Shown: positions 1 to 9,921, counted from the stretch's first letter. The stretch: 15,851 bases of DNA from Oehlia diaphana (GCA_003833135.1 QZLH01002209.1:1-15851), one strand, 5' to 3'. Numbers and translations: made by a program. Notes: generated by a model not told the origin, from the letters alone.

Positions 1-28
1 ATTATTTTTGGCTTAGTGAAAATCCTTT

Positions 29-88
29 ATTTACGTCTGATCGTATAGGCTGTTGTGGAAGCTATACCTTATTCGTATCTGATCGGAT
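29..88. repeat. short imperfect direct repeat with CTGATCG core
   Basis: The words TTTACGTCTGATCGTAT (29-45) and ATTCGTATCTGATCGGAT (71-88) are imperfect direct repeats about 42 bp apart. Further GATC-containing words follow to about 155. No reading frame is evident here. The function is unknown. Confidence 0.3.
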
Positions 89-184
89 TTAGTTTGAATT
101 AATAATTTATAGATAAGATCAGCGTCGATCCCGTCCGATTTCCAACCTTACCGATCCTTCTGCTCATCATAATTACAAGTAATA

Positions 185-207
185 TATCGCTATATAACCC
201 AGCGATA
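185..207. repeat. perfect 7-bp inverted repeat (small hairpin)
   Basis: TATCGCT (185-191) and AGCGATA (201-207) are perfect reverse complements around a 9-nt loop. It sits just left of an AT microsatellite. The stem is short and could be chance; no flanking gene explains it. Confidence 0.4.
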
Positions 208-225
208 AAGAACTGACATATAACA

Positions 226-270
226 ATATATATTATATTATATATATATTATATTATAATATATATATAA
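226..270. repeat. AT microsatellite
   Basis: Low-complexity run of TA and TAT units, itself largely palindromic. It is typical simple-sequence DNA of a very AT-rich genome. Confidence 0.8.
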
Positions 271-424
271 GATTTGTCTATGAGTGATTTCCTTTTTGGG
301 ATGCCGATCCTCTATATTTAGTTCTGATTTACCAATTATTTACTAATTATGTAATATATTTTCTAATGTCTTACATTCGGACTTTTCCTTTTTTATATAT
401 AAATCGATTAACAAATCTTTTAGT

Positions 425-491
425 GGTGTAACTATTTTAAACTATTTATTTACACATTTATTTGTTACACCTTATCCTAAAATTTCATTGG
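425..491. repeat. inverted repeat plus dispersed 28-bp repeat
   Basis: GGTGTAAC (425-432) and GTTACACC (464-471) form a perfect 8-bp inverted repeat. The 28 bases from 464 to 491 match 4539-4566, inside the MITE-like element, at 24 of 28 positions. This suggests a degraded relative or fragment of the same repeat family. No coding potential is seen. Confidence 0.45.
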
Positions 492-1142
492 TTATATACG
501 TGGCGTGACATACGGACATTGCATGATATCGAGACTAACATATAGTCTTACGCTACGCTTCAGACAATTAGTATATTATAACCAATACGTTTTATCAATG
601 AAAATTATTACAGTATCTGATTCTGTAGAATTTTTTTTTTTTAAAAAAATCTATTACGGTAACTTTTAAAATTGATTCGATCAAAAGAAAAGAATTATAA
701 GAAAATTAGTTAATAATAAAAAAAAAACTCTTTTTTAAGAATTTTTGTAATTCGGGATTAAGGAGTTAATGATTATTATAGTTGTTATTATCTATTACTT
801 TTATGATATTAGTTTTAATGTTTTTACTGTATTTATTATAATAATTTATTTGAATTTCAATAATTACATGGTTTTAATGAATAATATTTAGCAGAAATTG
901 TCTAATATTATGATACTGAAAATATTTAAGGTATATAAGGACTTAAAAAATTAATTATAGTATAATTTATATTAGCAATGTAAAATTACATCTAACGCTA
1001 ATTATTGTCAATATCAAAGGATACATAATATTACAATAAAAACAGTTGATAAAACAAATTTTGAATTTTTGATGCTCAATACATAAATATCAATACCACT
1101 TATTGTGAAAATAGTTGACAATTTTAAAATGGTCATTAAGGA

Positions 1143-1275
1143 GCGAATTTATTGTCGTTTTCAAAATGGTGTACGCAGTTTATTTGTGATTGTCCGGTTT
1201 TCGTCCGGTTTTCAGTTTCTTTTTTTTTTATTCAAATTTAACTGCGTACATCATCTGAAAACGGCGATAAATCGC
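1143..1275. mobile_element. 133-bp fold-back (MITE-like) element
   Basis: The arms 1143-1186 and 1233-1275 are inverted copies that align at about 36 of 44 positions with small gaps. Shared words include GTTTTCA and GTACGCAGTT. The 46-nt loop holds GTCCGGTTTTC twice in tandem (about 1192-1213) and a T-run. The arm core CGTTTTCAAAATGG recurs at 8704-8717, and a related word in reverse orientation at 6452-6469, so it belongs to a dispersed family. No convincing target-site duplication was found. Non-autonomous fold-back DNA is the likeliest explanation. Confidence 0.6.
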
Positions 1276-1419
1276 AAAATAATTGTTCCTGTATTTGGGA
1301 TTCAGTCCTCTTTCCTACTTGACGAAATTAGTAATTAAGAACAATGTTTACCCTATGTCGAAAATCTACAAACTGACAATTTGACTAGGCTTCAAGATAT
1401 TAAGCCAGCAGAAGATTAA
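1276..1419 (+). pseudogene. short coding-like remnant, unidentified
   Basis: In one frame this stretch reads as unusually non-repetitive peptide: an IVPVFGIQSS-like part, one TAA at 1336-1338, then CLPYVENLQTDNLTRLQDI and a final TAA at 1417-1419. Its amino-acid mix is more protein-like than the AT-rich surroundings, which give K/N/I/F strings. There is no ATG in the frame, and a fold-back element lies directly upstream. It may be a fragment of a decayed gene or transposon. The family is not recognised. Confidence 0.25.
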
Positions 1420-2095
1420 ATTTTTCTTAAAATCAAGTTAAATAATAATTGATAAATATTATTGATACGGTCTAATAGAGTTTTTTGTATAAAAATTTTA
1501 TTTTATTTTTTTTAATTTATACTTTACTGCGTATTTTATTGATATTTTTTTATAATCGAGCGTTGTTTACGCTTACGCAATCCACTCTATCACATGTCTA
1601 TTAAAATACGTTATTTTCTTCGTTACATTATTTATTTTTCTTTTTAGGATAATTTAAGATAGGATTTTTGGGACAATAGATAGGTTTTCATTTTTTCTTT
1701 GCTTTTTTTTTTTACGCTTTTTTTTTATATATATATGATCTTTTTCGTGTGATTCTTCCATCATTTCATATTCTTCTCTCATCATTATCATGGGTTTTCT
1801 TTCATGATCAGGATTCTTTTTATTATTATTTTATATGTTCTCATTAATTCAATGATAAATAAAATTCGAAAATTATAAATATTCTCAATTTATAAGAAAA
1901 ATGATTTCTTTAAACATAAATTTATCATAAAATTGACCAATCAAATTTCAAGGAATATCACGTTATTAACGTCTAATTCAAAGTTTATATCAAACCCCGG
2001 TTTATATCAAACCCGTAATAAATTTTATTTATTTTTTTTTTTAAAAAAAAGGAATGAATTACAAATATTTTGTAAAAAGAAAATAATTTTAAAAA
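1420..2095. other. intergenic, AT-rich, no gene seen
   Basis: There are long T-runs and no open frame of note. A tandem pair of TTTATATCAAACCC lies at about 1984-2013. The right end forms the 3' flank of the minus-strand wax synthase gene. Confidence 0.6.
2022..2033 (-). terminator. candidate polyadenylation signal of wax synthase gene
   Basis: Read on the minus strand, AATAAATAAAA lies roughly 65-75 nt after the stop codon, a plausible place for a 3'-end processing signal. In DNA this AT-rich the hexamer is common, so the support is positional only. Confidence 0.3.
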
Positions 2096-3490
2096 TTACA
2101 TATAATCTTTAAGAAAATGTTTTGAAATAGATGAAACATCAGAAAAATTAAAATTTCTTATTGAAGGTTCAACAAGTGCAGGAAGTAATATCAAATTAAT
2201 AATTAATAATAAGAACCATTTTAAATATTTTTCAATAATCATATCCTTATTTTTACTATTAAATATAGCTTCCCATAAGATAAATATTACACCATGAGCC
2301 ATAAAGAAAAAGAATTGTTCACCTGTCCAAATATTAAAATTTCCAATTATAAGATATTCATGTAATAAAGCACTAACACCAAAAGCACCTAATACACCCA
2401 TAATATTTGAAATTTTCCTTGAAAATATTGGAATAAATAAATTTTTAACAGGTAAATAACCTAATTCTTTAAAACTTTCATTAAGTAATAATTGCCAACG
2501 AGTAGACCAAAATTCACGAGGACTTGATGAAATAAATGGTACACTAAATAAATGTTTAGTGTTAAATAGGAATGTAATAAGCCATTCCTTTATAGAAACA
2601 TAAACAGAAGGAGTAAGGATACCATATTGAATTAAAATAGATTTGCGATCATTTTTCTCTGATGTGGAATGAAAGATGAAACGAAGGACGATCGCGGCAA
2701 TGATAGTAGTAATATCATAATTTAATGAAAGCCATAAATATATTACTCCAAGGAAATTCAAATAAAATCTTAATGAAGAAATTGTAAAAGGAGGAATTCC
2801 ACTGGTAAAAAATTCTAGTAAACGAATTTGATAAGCTTTTTTTGGAATTTCTATTTTGCAATTGGGTGAAATTAAAAGTGTAAAAACACAAAGTTCAAAT
2901 ATTAAGTATTTTGCAATGACAATTAATGAACGATTGATTAATTTTTTGTTAATTTGTGAAGTTGTGGGTGATTTAATAATTGAGGGATTTTCTTTTTCAT
3001 TTGAATTTTTTGATACGGGAGGAATTATATAAGAATTAAGACGCCAATTAAATAATGTTGAAATGTATGATTTAAATTCTTTCTTTTGATCCAAACTTTT
3101 TTGATCTAAATACTGTCTATTAGATTTTAAGAATAATAACATTTTTATACCCAAAAACATAGTAATGGCTACAAAATTATTTTGAAGTGAAGTAGGATAA
3201 CCTTTTTCCCGGTAACTTATTGGAATTGAAATAACTAAAAGTGCTAAAGATAATAATGTGTAAAAACGTTTCCTTGTTTGAATTGGTTCGAATGTAAGTG
3301 ATATAAATAATAATATTGGGGTAAAAAATACCGAAGAATAAACTGAATTAGGTAATTTTGGTGGAAATTCTTTCCATGTTGATAAAGGTGAATTAATGAT
3401 GAAATTTAATGTATGAGCGATCGTTATTGATAATGGTATATAGACCAGATTTGATTTTGTAAAAATGTTTGATTGAGAATCTAACAACAT
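2096..3490 (-). CDS. wax synthase domain-containing membrane protein (MBOAT-type O-acyltransferase)
   Basis: Intronless 464-aa frame from a true ATG to TAA. The C-terminal half carries the signature of the wax synthase (MBOAT_2) domain: REFWSTRWQ at residues 325-333, then NESFKELGYLPV, and FGVSALLHEYLI (370-381) with the likely catalytic His at 377. A second HG follows at 399-400. Hydrophobic membrane segments are visible near 52-67, 77-92, 104-121, 187-207, 240-256, 259-274, 298-310, 362-380, 392-410 and 424-440, with a hydrophilic loop at about 125-185. The family esterifies long-chain acyl-CoA to fatty alcohols, sterols or related hydroxyl acceptors in the ER. The substrate here cannot be read from sequence. 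Length and motifs look complete, so the gene is probably functional. No neighbour shares its pathway. Some fungal members act in secondary metabolism instead, so the exact acceptor is open. Confidence 0.85.
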   Translation of the reverse strand: MLLDSQSNIFTKSNLVYIPLSITIAHTLNFIINSPLSTWKEFPPKLPNSVYSSVFFTPILLFISLTFEPIQTRKRFYTLLSLALLVISIPISYREKGYPTSLQNNFVAITMFLGIKMLLFLKSNRQYLDQKSLDQKKEFKSYISTLFNWRLNSYIIPPVSKNSNEKENPSIIKSPTTSQINKKLINRSLIVIAKYLIFELCVFTLLISPNCKIEIPKKAYQIRLLEFFTSGIPPFTISSLRFYLNFLGVIYLWLSLNYDITTIIAAIVLRFIFHSTSEKNDRKSILIQYGILTPSVYVSIKEWLITFLFNTKHLFSVPFISSSPREFWSTRWQLLLNESFKELGYLPVKNLFIPIFSRKISNIMGVLGAFGVSALLHEYLIIGNFNIWTGEQFFFFMAHGVIFILWEAIFNSKNKDMIIEKYLKWFLLLIINLILLPALVEPSIRNFNFSDVSSISKHFLKDYM

Positions 3491-4308
3491 TTTAGAAATT
3501 TTTATTTGATTCTATTTGCTATTTGTCTATTTTTTATATATTGAAAAAAAAATTACTAATGATTATAATGATTATGCTTTCTAAGTTATGGTTTGTATGT
3601 GAAGAAAATGCAAAAAAAAAAAAAAAAAATGCAAAATAATTATAATGTTTGATGAAAAATATATGAGATTTTATATGTGAATCTATTTATCTATTTTAAT
3701 GAATTGTTCGTTGGGAAAAACCTCTTTGAATTCCATCGCTCTATATATACTTTTTTTTTCTTATTTTCTCGGAGTATTAAAATGCTATTTATAGAACAAT
3801 GAAAATCATTATTATAATGATGGTATTACGATAGACAAGAATATTTACTAAAAAGGTTAAAAGGTAAAAATAGAATATTGTGTGACAAATATGGGGCTTA
3901 GATTTACACTTTTGAGTCATTATTGGCGTTCCGCAGAAATTTCTTGGTGTAAATAAATTTCCTTGATAGAGAATTATATAATCATACTCATTCATAAATA
4001 ACGAAATAACGTAGAATCAAAGAATGAAAAAAAGATTTCTATGCAGAAAGTTTAGTATGAAACGAATTTACAACACAATAAGACGTCATATAAATTTGTA
4101 CTTCGGTTTTTTCTTTTTTTCTTGAAATTTTAAATTTTTGGATTTTCGATATTTCATTTTAAAATAAGAAATAGAAGGGACACTACTTTTTTGTTTAGTT
4201 AATTTTTTACAACAAAACTTAATTTTTTAATGGTAATAATATAACAATATTATAAAGGGAAATTTGATTCTTTCTATTCCGGAGTCAATTATTTTATAAG
4301 AAAAAATG
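3491..4308. other. intergenic, upstream of wax synthase gene
   Basis: Divergent AT-rich DNA. It holds an 18-base A-run (3612-3629) bounded on both sides by ATGCA words, and a TATATATA word. An imperfect hairpin spans about 3902-3956 (ATTTACAC and GTGTAAAT ends). A 68-codon ATG frame (3789-3995, minus) has no recognisable motif and is not called. Confidence 0.5.
3741..3750 (-). promoter_or_regulatory. possible TATA box
   Basis: On the minus strand GTATATATAG lies about 250 nt before the wax synthase ATG, next to a short GC-containing word. It could be the core promoter if the 5' UTR is about 220 nt. TATA words are frequent here, so this is weak. Confidence 0.22.
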
Positions 4309-4616
4309 TATTTGTAACAACCTGTTACATGTCTTATTTGTAACATCCTTTTTTTGTTTTTTAATAATAATTTATATTTTAAAAAGTATAAATATGATCC
4401 CTATATGCAAAATTTTATTTGAAAAACTTTTACTTAATGTACTAAAGTCAGTTTCATAGACAAAACTTTAAGTTATAAGCGTTTTCTTGGTTTTAGTTAC
4501 ACGACTGATCTTTCGTTTTGATTTGCTAATTAGTTTACGTTACACCTGATCTTAAATTTTGATTGGATAAAATTGATGTTATTACAAATAAGACGCGTAA
4601 CATGTTGTTACAAATA
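4309..4616. mobile_element. MITE-like element with 35-bp terminal inverted repeats and TA ends
   Basis: The left end 4309-4343 and the reverse complement of 4582-4616 agree at 32 of 35 positions. Both start TATTTGTAACAAC, and both repeat the word CTTATTTGTAA about 25 bp further in. Excluding the outer TA on each side leaves 304 bp starting TTTGTAACAA and ending TTGTTACAAA. That fits the TA target duplication of Tc1/mariner-like elements. No transposase is encoded, so it would be non-autonomous. The interior carries two related direct repeats beginning GTTACAC (4496 and 4539), the second of which matches 464-491. The TIR is clear; the superfamily is an inference, because TA also precedes the internal copy of the repeat. 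Confidence 0.7.
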
Positions 4617-6753
4617 AGTTTATCCATTTTTGTTCAACTTAATTACAGCAGCTATGTTTTTTATAATTGATTTTAGTTTATAATTATTATTAGTATATAA
4701 TTATAAATAAATAATTAGTTTTGAAATAAAAAAAAGGCGATTTTAAATAGTATAGTTTTTCTTTTTTAGATTAAAAAGAATTCTTTGAATTTTTTTTTTA
4801 TAATGATATGAATATAAAATGGATTTGATTTCTTATTATTCGATAATGGTATCTTTTTTAGTAGTTAAGTTCGTTACGTCGATTTTTTATTCCAAATAAA
4901 TAAAATTTGGTTTTTTTTACTTTTTTCAAAATTAAAAAAAAAAATCGATTTTTTTTTTTTTTCAAGAAAATAAATAAATAATAAAATAAAAAAAAATATT
5001 TCTGAAATTTTTCTTTTTATATTTGCATATTTTTCTTCTTTGATAGTTTTAATTTTAATGTAATATTAAATATAATAATTAGTAGAAATCTTAATTATTA
5101 TGTAATTGATTTTAATTAATTAAAAAAATTTTTTTTTAATGAATAAATAAATTTATTAATAATAATATTAAAATAACGAATTAAATAATTTAATTAAATA
5201 TAAAAACATTTAAATAATTATCAAATACTATCGGATTATTTTACAATATGACAATTCTAGCGTTTCTTACGTTTCTAGGTAACAAAATTTTCATGCTTAT
5301 TAATTAAATATACTACTTATTTGATTAATTTGTTAAAAAATCAAAAATAAAATAATTAAATTAAAAAAAATAAAAAGAATTAATTATGGCCAATTAAAAA
5401 AAAAAAAATAATAACGTAATTCATAGTTAAGTTCTTTTCGTTAAGAAAATTAAAGTATTAGATCATCATGTAGTACGAGTCTGTACGATCATTTTGACGT
5501 CTCACGTTGACCAATTTTTTTAAATAAATATATCATTTTACTTAAATAAATTTAATTACTTATAAAAAATAATCATATTCATATTTAAGATAAAATATTA
5601 ATCATAGACAATTAAAAATTAATTGTAGTTGAGGTTTGTTTTTCCGATTATTTATAATAAATCTAACTATTATACAAATTTTGTATCGAATTGATAATTC
5701 AAAGGAAACTATTGCAATAAATATGTTAAAACTATTTTCTTCTGTTAAAATGTATCGTATTATTACCCAGATCTCTTTAAGATTTGCTACTTTGTATAAA
5801 AGATATGTTAGTAGTTTCCATTTTTATTATCAGTTATGTGAAGTGAATTTATCCTCACGAAAAGAGTTAGATCAAAAAGTGGAAAATGATTTCCATTTTC
5901 TTTTTTGAATTTTTTCAAGAAAACTTCATTCTTACGAAAAAAGAAAAAAAAAACAATTTAGATCAAAAATGGAAGGTAATTTCTAATTTTTAATAAAAAA
6001 AAAGAGGGTTTACATATTAAATCAGAAAAAAGGAAACTCTTCTTTCTTTTTGACATATCATGATGTTTAATAATATTTCATATTTGTAATGTATAAGAAT
6101 AAACTATTTAACATTAATTACAGTATATTTACAAATAAAAATACATGATCTATTATAGCGAAAGTAAGTAAAATGTAGTATCTTAATAATTTATTATAAT
6201 AAATAATAAAATTAAAAGTACATAAAAATAACTTTATAACATTTTCTTGCTAATAAAAATTTATTCTAGTGTAGCGTGAATTTAGTTAATATAAATTTGT
6301 ATAACAATACTTTCACAGGTAAAATAGCTTTTTTTTAATCATGTGTGCAGATCATGTGTAAATCCGGTTAACCAAATGGTCACTAATCACGTGATACTAT
6401 TTTTTTACAGACGTAATAAGATTTTTAGCATAAAAAAAAAAGTTTTATGATTTTTGAAAACGGCAATAAGAGAAATTTTCCATATATCATATATTCCTGA
6501 TTACGGTTCTATAGTTTAGGAATAAAATAATGTTTTGGTTTCGACAGTTATACTAGCGTTATACTTAGAATTATTAGAATTATTGTGATACTAACAATTT
6601 ATTTGGCCGATTTGAAATTTCATAAAATATATTTATCATTTGTAATAAATGTCTGATACTGTATTCAGTCCAGTTATATACTTTAATAGAAATTTTTATA
6701 CAGAATAAAGCATAATATGGTACCATCCGTCTTATTTGAAAAGCTCATTTCAA
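4617..6753. other. gene-free, extremely AT-rich stretch
   Basis: Over 2 kb of A/T-dominated DNA, most extreme at 4720-5450, without a supported gene. A more mixed-composition patch lies at 5459-5512 (GTACGA words). Related words TTAGATCAAAAA plus TGGAA occur twice (about 5867 and 5957). Short palindromes such as GGTTAACC (6367-6374) and ATCACGTGAT (6386-6395) precede a reverse copy of the GCCGTTTTCAAAA core at 6452-6469. A 90-codon frame at 5636-5908 begins with TTG and has no motif, so it is not called. Confidence 0.5.
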
Positions 6754-6776
6754 TTACTGTGTGTAACTCACAGTAA
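6754..6776. repeat. perfect 8-bp inverted repeat (hairpin)
   Basis: TTACTGTG (6754-6761) and CACAGTAA (6769-6776) are exact reverse complements with a 7-nt loop. It sits 14 nt beyond the stop of the F-box pseudogene on its strand. It could be part of the old 3' end, or chance. Confidence 0.4.
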
Positions 6777-6789
6777 ACCTAAAAATCTT

Positions 6790-8257
6790 TTAATAATTTT
6801 TAATATCTTCTAAACACTTAAGACAAATACCTCGATTTTCTAATGACTTAACAATTTCCCTTTCTTCATTTGACCAATTAATTTCATATTGTTTAAATTC
6901 CAATATCTTTAAAGAATTATGAACTCTTTGATAATTATCTATACATTTTAAAATATTTTTTCTTAAAGGATTTTTTACTATAAAGACTAATAGATAATTT
7001 TTTTAAATTTGCTTTACAATTATTAGTAAAATTTTCAAAATATCTAAGTAAATCAAATCTACATAAATCAAAAATTCAAAATTAAATGATAAATGTTCAA
7101 CAGATGTTAAATAATCTCATAATAATTTAAATAAATCTTGATTATAAACTTTAATTCCAACTTTTATATCTAAAATTTTTTAATGATCTTAATTCACAAA
7201 TTTAATGGAATTATTTAATGACAAAATATTTCTGATAAGTTTATAACTTCTAAAATATTATTATCTGGACAAGAATTTCTTATTATTTTAATTGTTTCAA
7301 AAGTAGTAACGTTTGAAGATAATTTGATCAATGTTTCACTACAAAGTGAATTTATCATTACAATAATTTGTAATAGATCTTTGTCAGTTTCATCATGAAC
7401 CCATTTTAATCATTTAAATTCTTTCTTTGATAAATCTTCACAATGTTTTACTGTAAAATTATTACACTAAATAATTTCAAGACATTCTAAATGTTTTAAT
7501 TTGATATCAATAAATAATCAATTTTTTAAAATTGACTTCGTTAAATATTAAACTCGTTAAAGTTTTTGATCGAAATTTAGAAATGTATATGATGATTTCT
7601 TCCAAATATTCATAAGTTGGAGACAGACTTTAGACAATATGCTTAAAATTTTAATAGTATTCTGCCATCTTATATCATGCATTATTTCCACTTTTAAATA
7701 TTTTAGCTGAACTATAAAGTCGTAAAATTGGAAATATCTGGTAGTTCATAGCTTCCTTGATCCAGGAAAATGACAAATTCTTTCATGTTTGATCTTGCTC
7801 TCATAAGCATATGATATATATCATCAATCAACTTTTGAATTATAAAGTATTGATCAACCATAGGAGGTTTAAGTTTAAGCCAATTTAGTATGCTTGCTAC
7901 ACAATAACAATGATCAAATTTTCTTACAAATGTTTCATATTCAAATAGAGTAGTCTGATGATTAATATTTATTCCATAAGGGATTAATGAAGAAATTTCA
8001 TCTTCATTAAGACACTTTAGTAAAGTATTTATTAACAACCCATTAATACATAATTTCCAAAAGGATTTCTCCAAATTTATAGGAATAGAAAGTTTACAAA
8101 AATATCTATTTACAAATAGACATTTATGTAAGGTATTTCTATTAAGAAAAGAGAGTATATCATTAAAATTCTCTTCAGGTAATGAGAATAAAGGTATCTT
8201 AAGAAAAAGAAGAAAAGTAATAGAATTTTTAGAAGTAAAGAATTGTAAAAAAAAAAA
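6790..8257 (-). pseudogene. F-box / leucine-rich-repeat family pseudogene
   Basis: The best-preserved part is an open frame from 8257 to 7712. It begins within an A-run right after a TAA and contains an F-box-like start, SLPEENFNDILSFL, then TLHKCLFVNRYFCKLSIPI and SLIPYGIN with FEYETFVRKFDH. This pattern matches the large F-box family of Rhizophagus-type fungi, whose members recruit substrates to SCF ubiquitin ligases. The frame has no ATG before PPMVDQ. It ends in TAA at 7712-7714, after which homologous-looking peptide continues in other frames. Examples are PILRLYSSAKIFKSGNN, then LTSLIFNEVNFKK, then HLECLEII broken by TAG, then KEFK broken by TGA. The usual C-terminus (EINWSNEEREIVKSLEN) ends at 6790-6792. 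With several stops, at least two frameshifts and a lost start, it is a dead copy. Family assignment is from remembered motifs. Confidence 0.7.
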
Positions 8258-8701
8258 TTATTAGGAAAGAGTTATTTGAATTTAAAATACTTGAAAAGCT
8301 ACCCCTATTTTACCAGAGTTTATTCTTATATCAAGAAAAAGTTTTTTTTTTTTTTGATTATTATTAATAGAGTATTCAAGATGACTTTTAAAAATAACAT
8401 ACACAAAATGACTAGATGAGTTTTATTATGATCATATATCATATCTAATAATCATATATAAACTGGAAACTGTATAGTATATAAACTCAAAAAGTATAAA
8501 CTAAACAAGTATGTGAAAATAACATGTGACTTATTGATCGATACGGACGTTAGCGTTAGCTAACCGAGGAAGATTTCTTCGTTATTGATGGTATGTTAAT
8601 TTACTTTAACTTTTCTTTTTCTTTTTCCTCCTCCTATTTTCTTTTTTCCCGTTTTATTATTTTATTTTGTTACAATTGATAATTTTTATAAATAATTGAT
8701 C

Positions 8702-8744
8702 GCCGTTTTCAAAATGGTACGACCTTTAATCATGTGGTGTCGTA
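8702..8744. repeat. dispersed repeat core with small inverted repeat
   Basis: GCCGTTTTCAAAATGG (8702-8717) matches the arm core of the fold-back element at 1143-1275 and, in reverse, a related word near 6452-6469. It is followed directly by TACGAC and, 15 nt later, GTCGTA. It is likely a fragment of the same non-autonomous repeat family. Confidence 0.4.
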
Positions 8745-8762
8745 ATAAAAATTTCTCTACTT

Positions 8763-9050
8763 TTTCGAATTTTTGTGAACTTTCTTAAAACTCACAACAA
8801 ACACTGCGAATTTCTTTTACAGTTATAAATATAAGCCCTCTATTTACTAAAGTTTAAGTTTTGTAGGTATAAAGCAGTTTTATTCCTTCGAATTTACAAA
8901 AAGAAGTGTTCTAACTAAACGAATTTTCACGAATTTTCATGATCTCTTGCGAATTCTTTGTAAAGTTCATAGTTAACACTGCGAATTTCTTTAGAACAAG
9001 AAAATGTAAGTACTCTAGTTTCCTTTAGTTTAAAGTTTTATGAGTTGAAG
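8763..9050. repeat. decayed direct repeat, about 175-bp period
   Basis: 8763-8874 and 8948-9050 align in order. Both have a CGAATT-containing start, then AACACTGCGAATTTCTTT, then a TAAG-CTCTA word, then AGTTTAA and a GTTTT-rich end. Anchoring on ACACTGCGAA gives a spacing of 175 bp (8801 and 8976). The intervening DNA holds ACGAATTTTC twice in tandem (8919-8938). It is a tandem duplication that has diverged; no protein is encoded. Confidence 0.5.
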
Positions 9051-9652
9051 TTTTAAGTCTTTATGTTTTATTAAAATTTAATCAATAAAGATCAATAAAC
9101 TAATTTGAATATCTTGTAAGTATCTAGATTTTAATTTAAATAGAAGAAATGTAGTACATATTTCCTTTTATATCTTTAAAGAATTTTTCGTTCGTTGTCA
9201 CGTGATCAAAATTAAATTATGATTGGTTAAGATGTTTAATGTTGCACGAATTTGAAATTCTAATTGCTATTTTGAAGATCGCACCGGCGATTGTACTTTT
9301 TTTGGGGGGCCAAAATAATCATCATAAGTCAAAAGCAACCAAATTAAATACTAATTTCCGACTAAATTCCGTGAGTATGATACATTTATGGAAATAACAT
9401 GGAATAAAAAAACGGAATAAAGTTTTTATCATATAGAAAACATAATAAATAAAATAAATTATTATGAAACCGATCTTGGTAGACCGTTATTTTTGTCAGT
9501 AAAAATGGTGTTGTAAAAATATCAGTTATGTATAAAAATAATATTTTAAAAAAATAGGCTTTTTATATAAAAATTGTTAAAAATTAGGCATAATAAGACA
9601 GTTATTGATTATTTAATGGTAAGGTAATAAATATATCAATCACGCCTACCGG

Positions 9653-9671
9653 CAACCACCCTACGGGTTGA
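9653..9671. repeat. less AT-rich hairpin
   Basis: CAACC and GGTTG flank ACCCTACG, preceded by CACGCCTACCGG. This patch of about 30 bp is clearly richer in G and C than its surroundings. It may be a fragment of a dispersed repeat. It was checked for a tRNA shape and none was found. Confidence 0.35.
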
Positions 9672-9921
9672 ACAATATCTTGTTAATTTATCAATAATAT
9701 AAATTTTTACTAATTATGATTTAAACATTAAAATTATTAAAATTTTATTTTAAAAAAAAATGTAATTTTTATTGATTCAAAAAAAAATGTAACTAAACAA
9801 TTTCTGCTTTTTAGTCGTTGATATTACATAATAATTTCTTTGTGTCTGTGCAACCTGTTTATTTTTGTTTGTAAAAAAAATCTATTATATTAAAAAAAAA
9901 AATATATATATATATTAATTA

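Larger units (their letters stand above)
8258..9921. other. gene-free stretch upstream of the F-box relic and kinase
   Basis: No supported coding region. It contains a palindrome GTTAGCTAAC near 8556, the GCCGTTTTCAAAATGG core (8702-8717) next to a TACGAC/GTCGTA inverted pair (8718-8723, 8739-8744), a decayed direct repeat (8763-9050), a G-run near 9304, and a less AT-rich hairpin at about 9653-9671. Confidence 0.5.

Noticed and set aside
1105..1338. 77-codon plus-strand frame
   Set aside because: It begins with GTG rather than ATG, and most of it is the translated fold-back element. Only the end is kept as a low-confidence remnant.
3789..3995. 68-codon minus-strand frame with ATG
   Set aside because: There is no recognisable motif, the end is Ile-rich low complexity, and nothing in the context supports a gene. 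A frame this long is expected by chance in several kilobases.
5636..5908. 90-codon plus-strand frame
   Set aside because: It begins with TTG, has no domain, and overlaps a small direct repeat (about 5867 and 5957).
9640..9675. possible tRNA or SINE head
   Set aside because: The patch has one hairpin but no cloverleaf, and no convincing A and B boxes at the right spacing were found.
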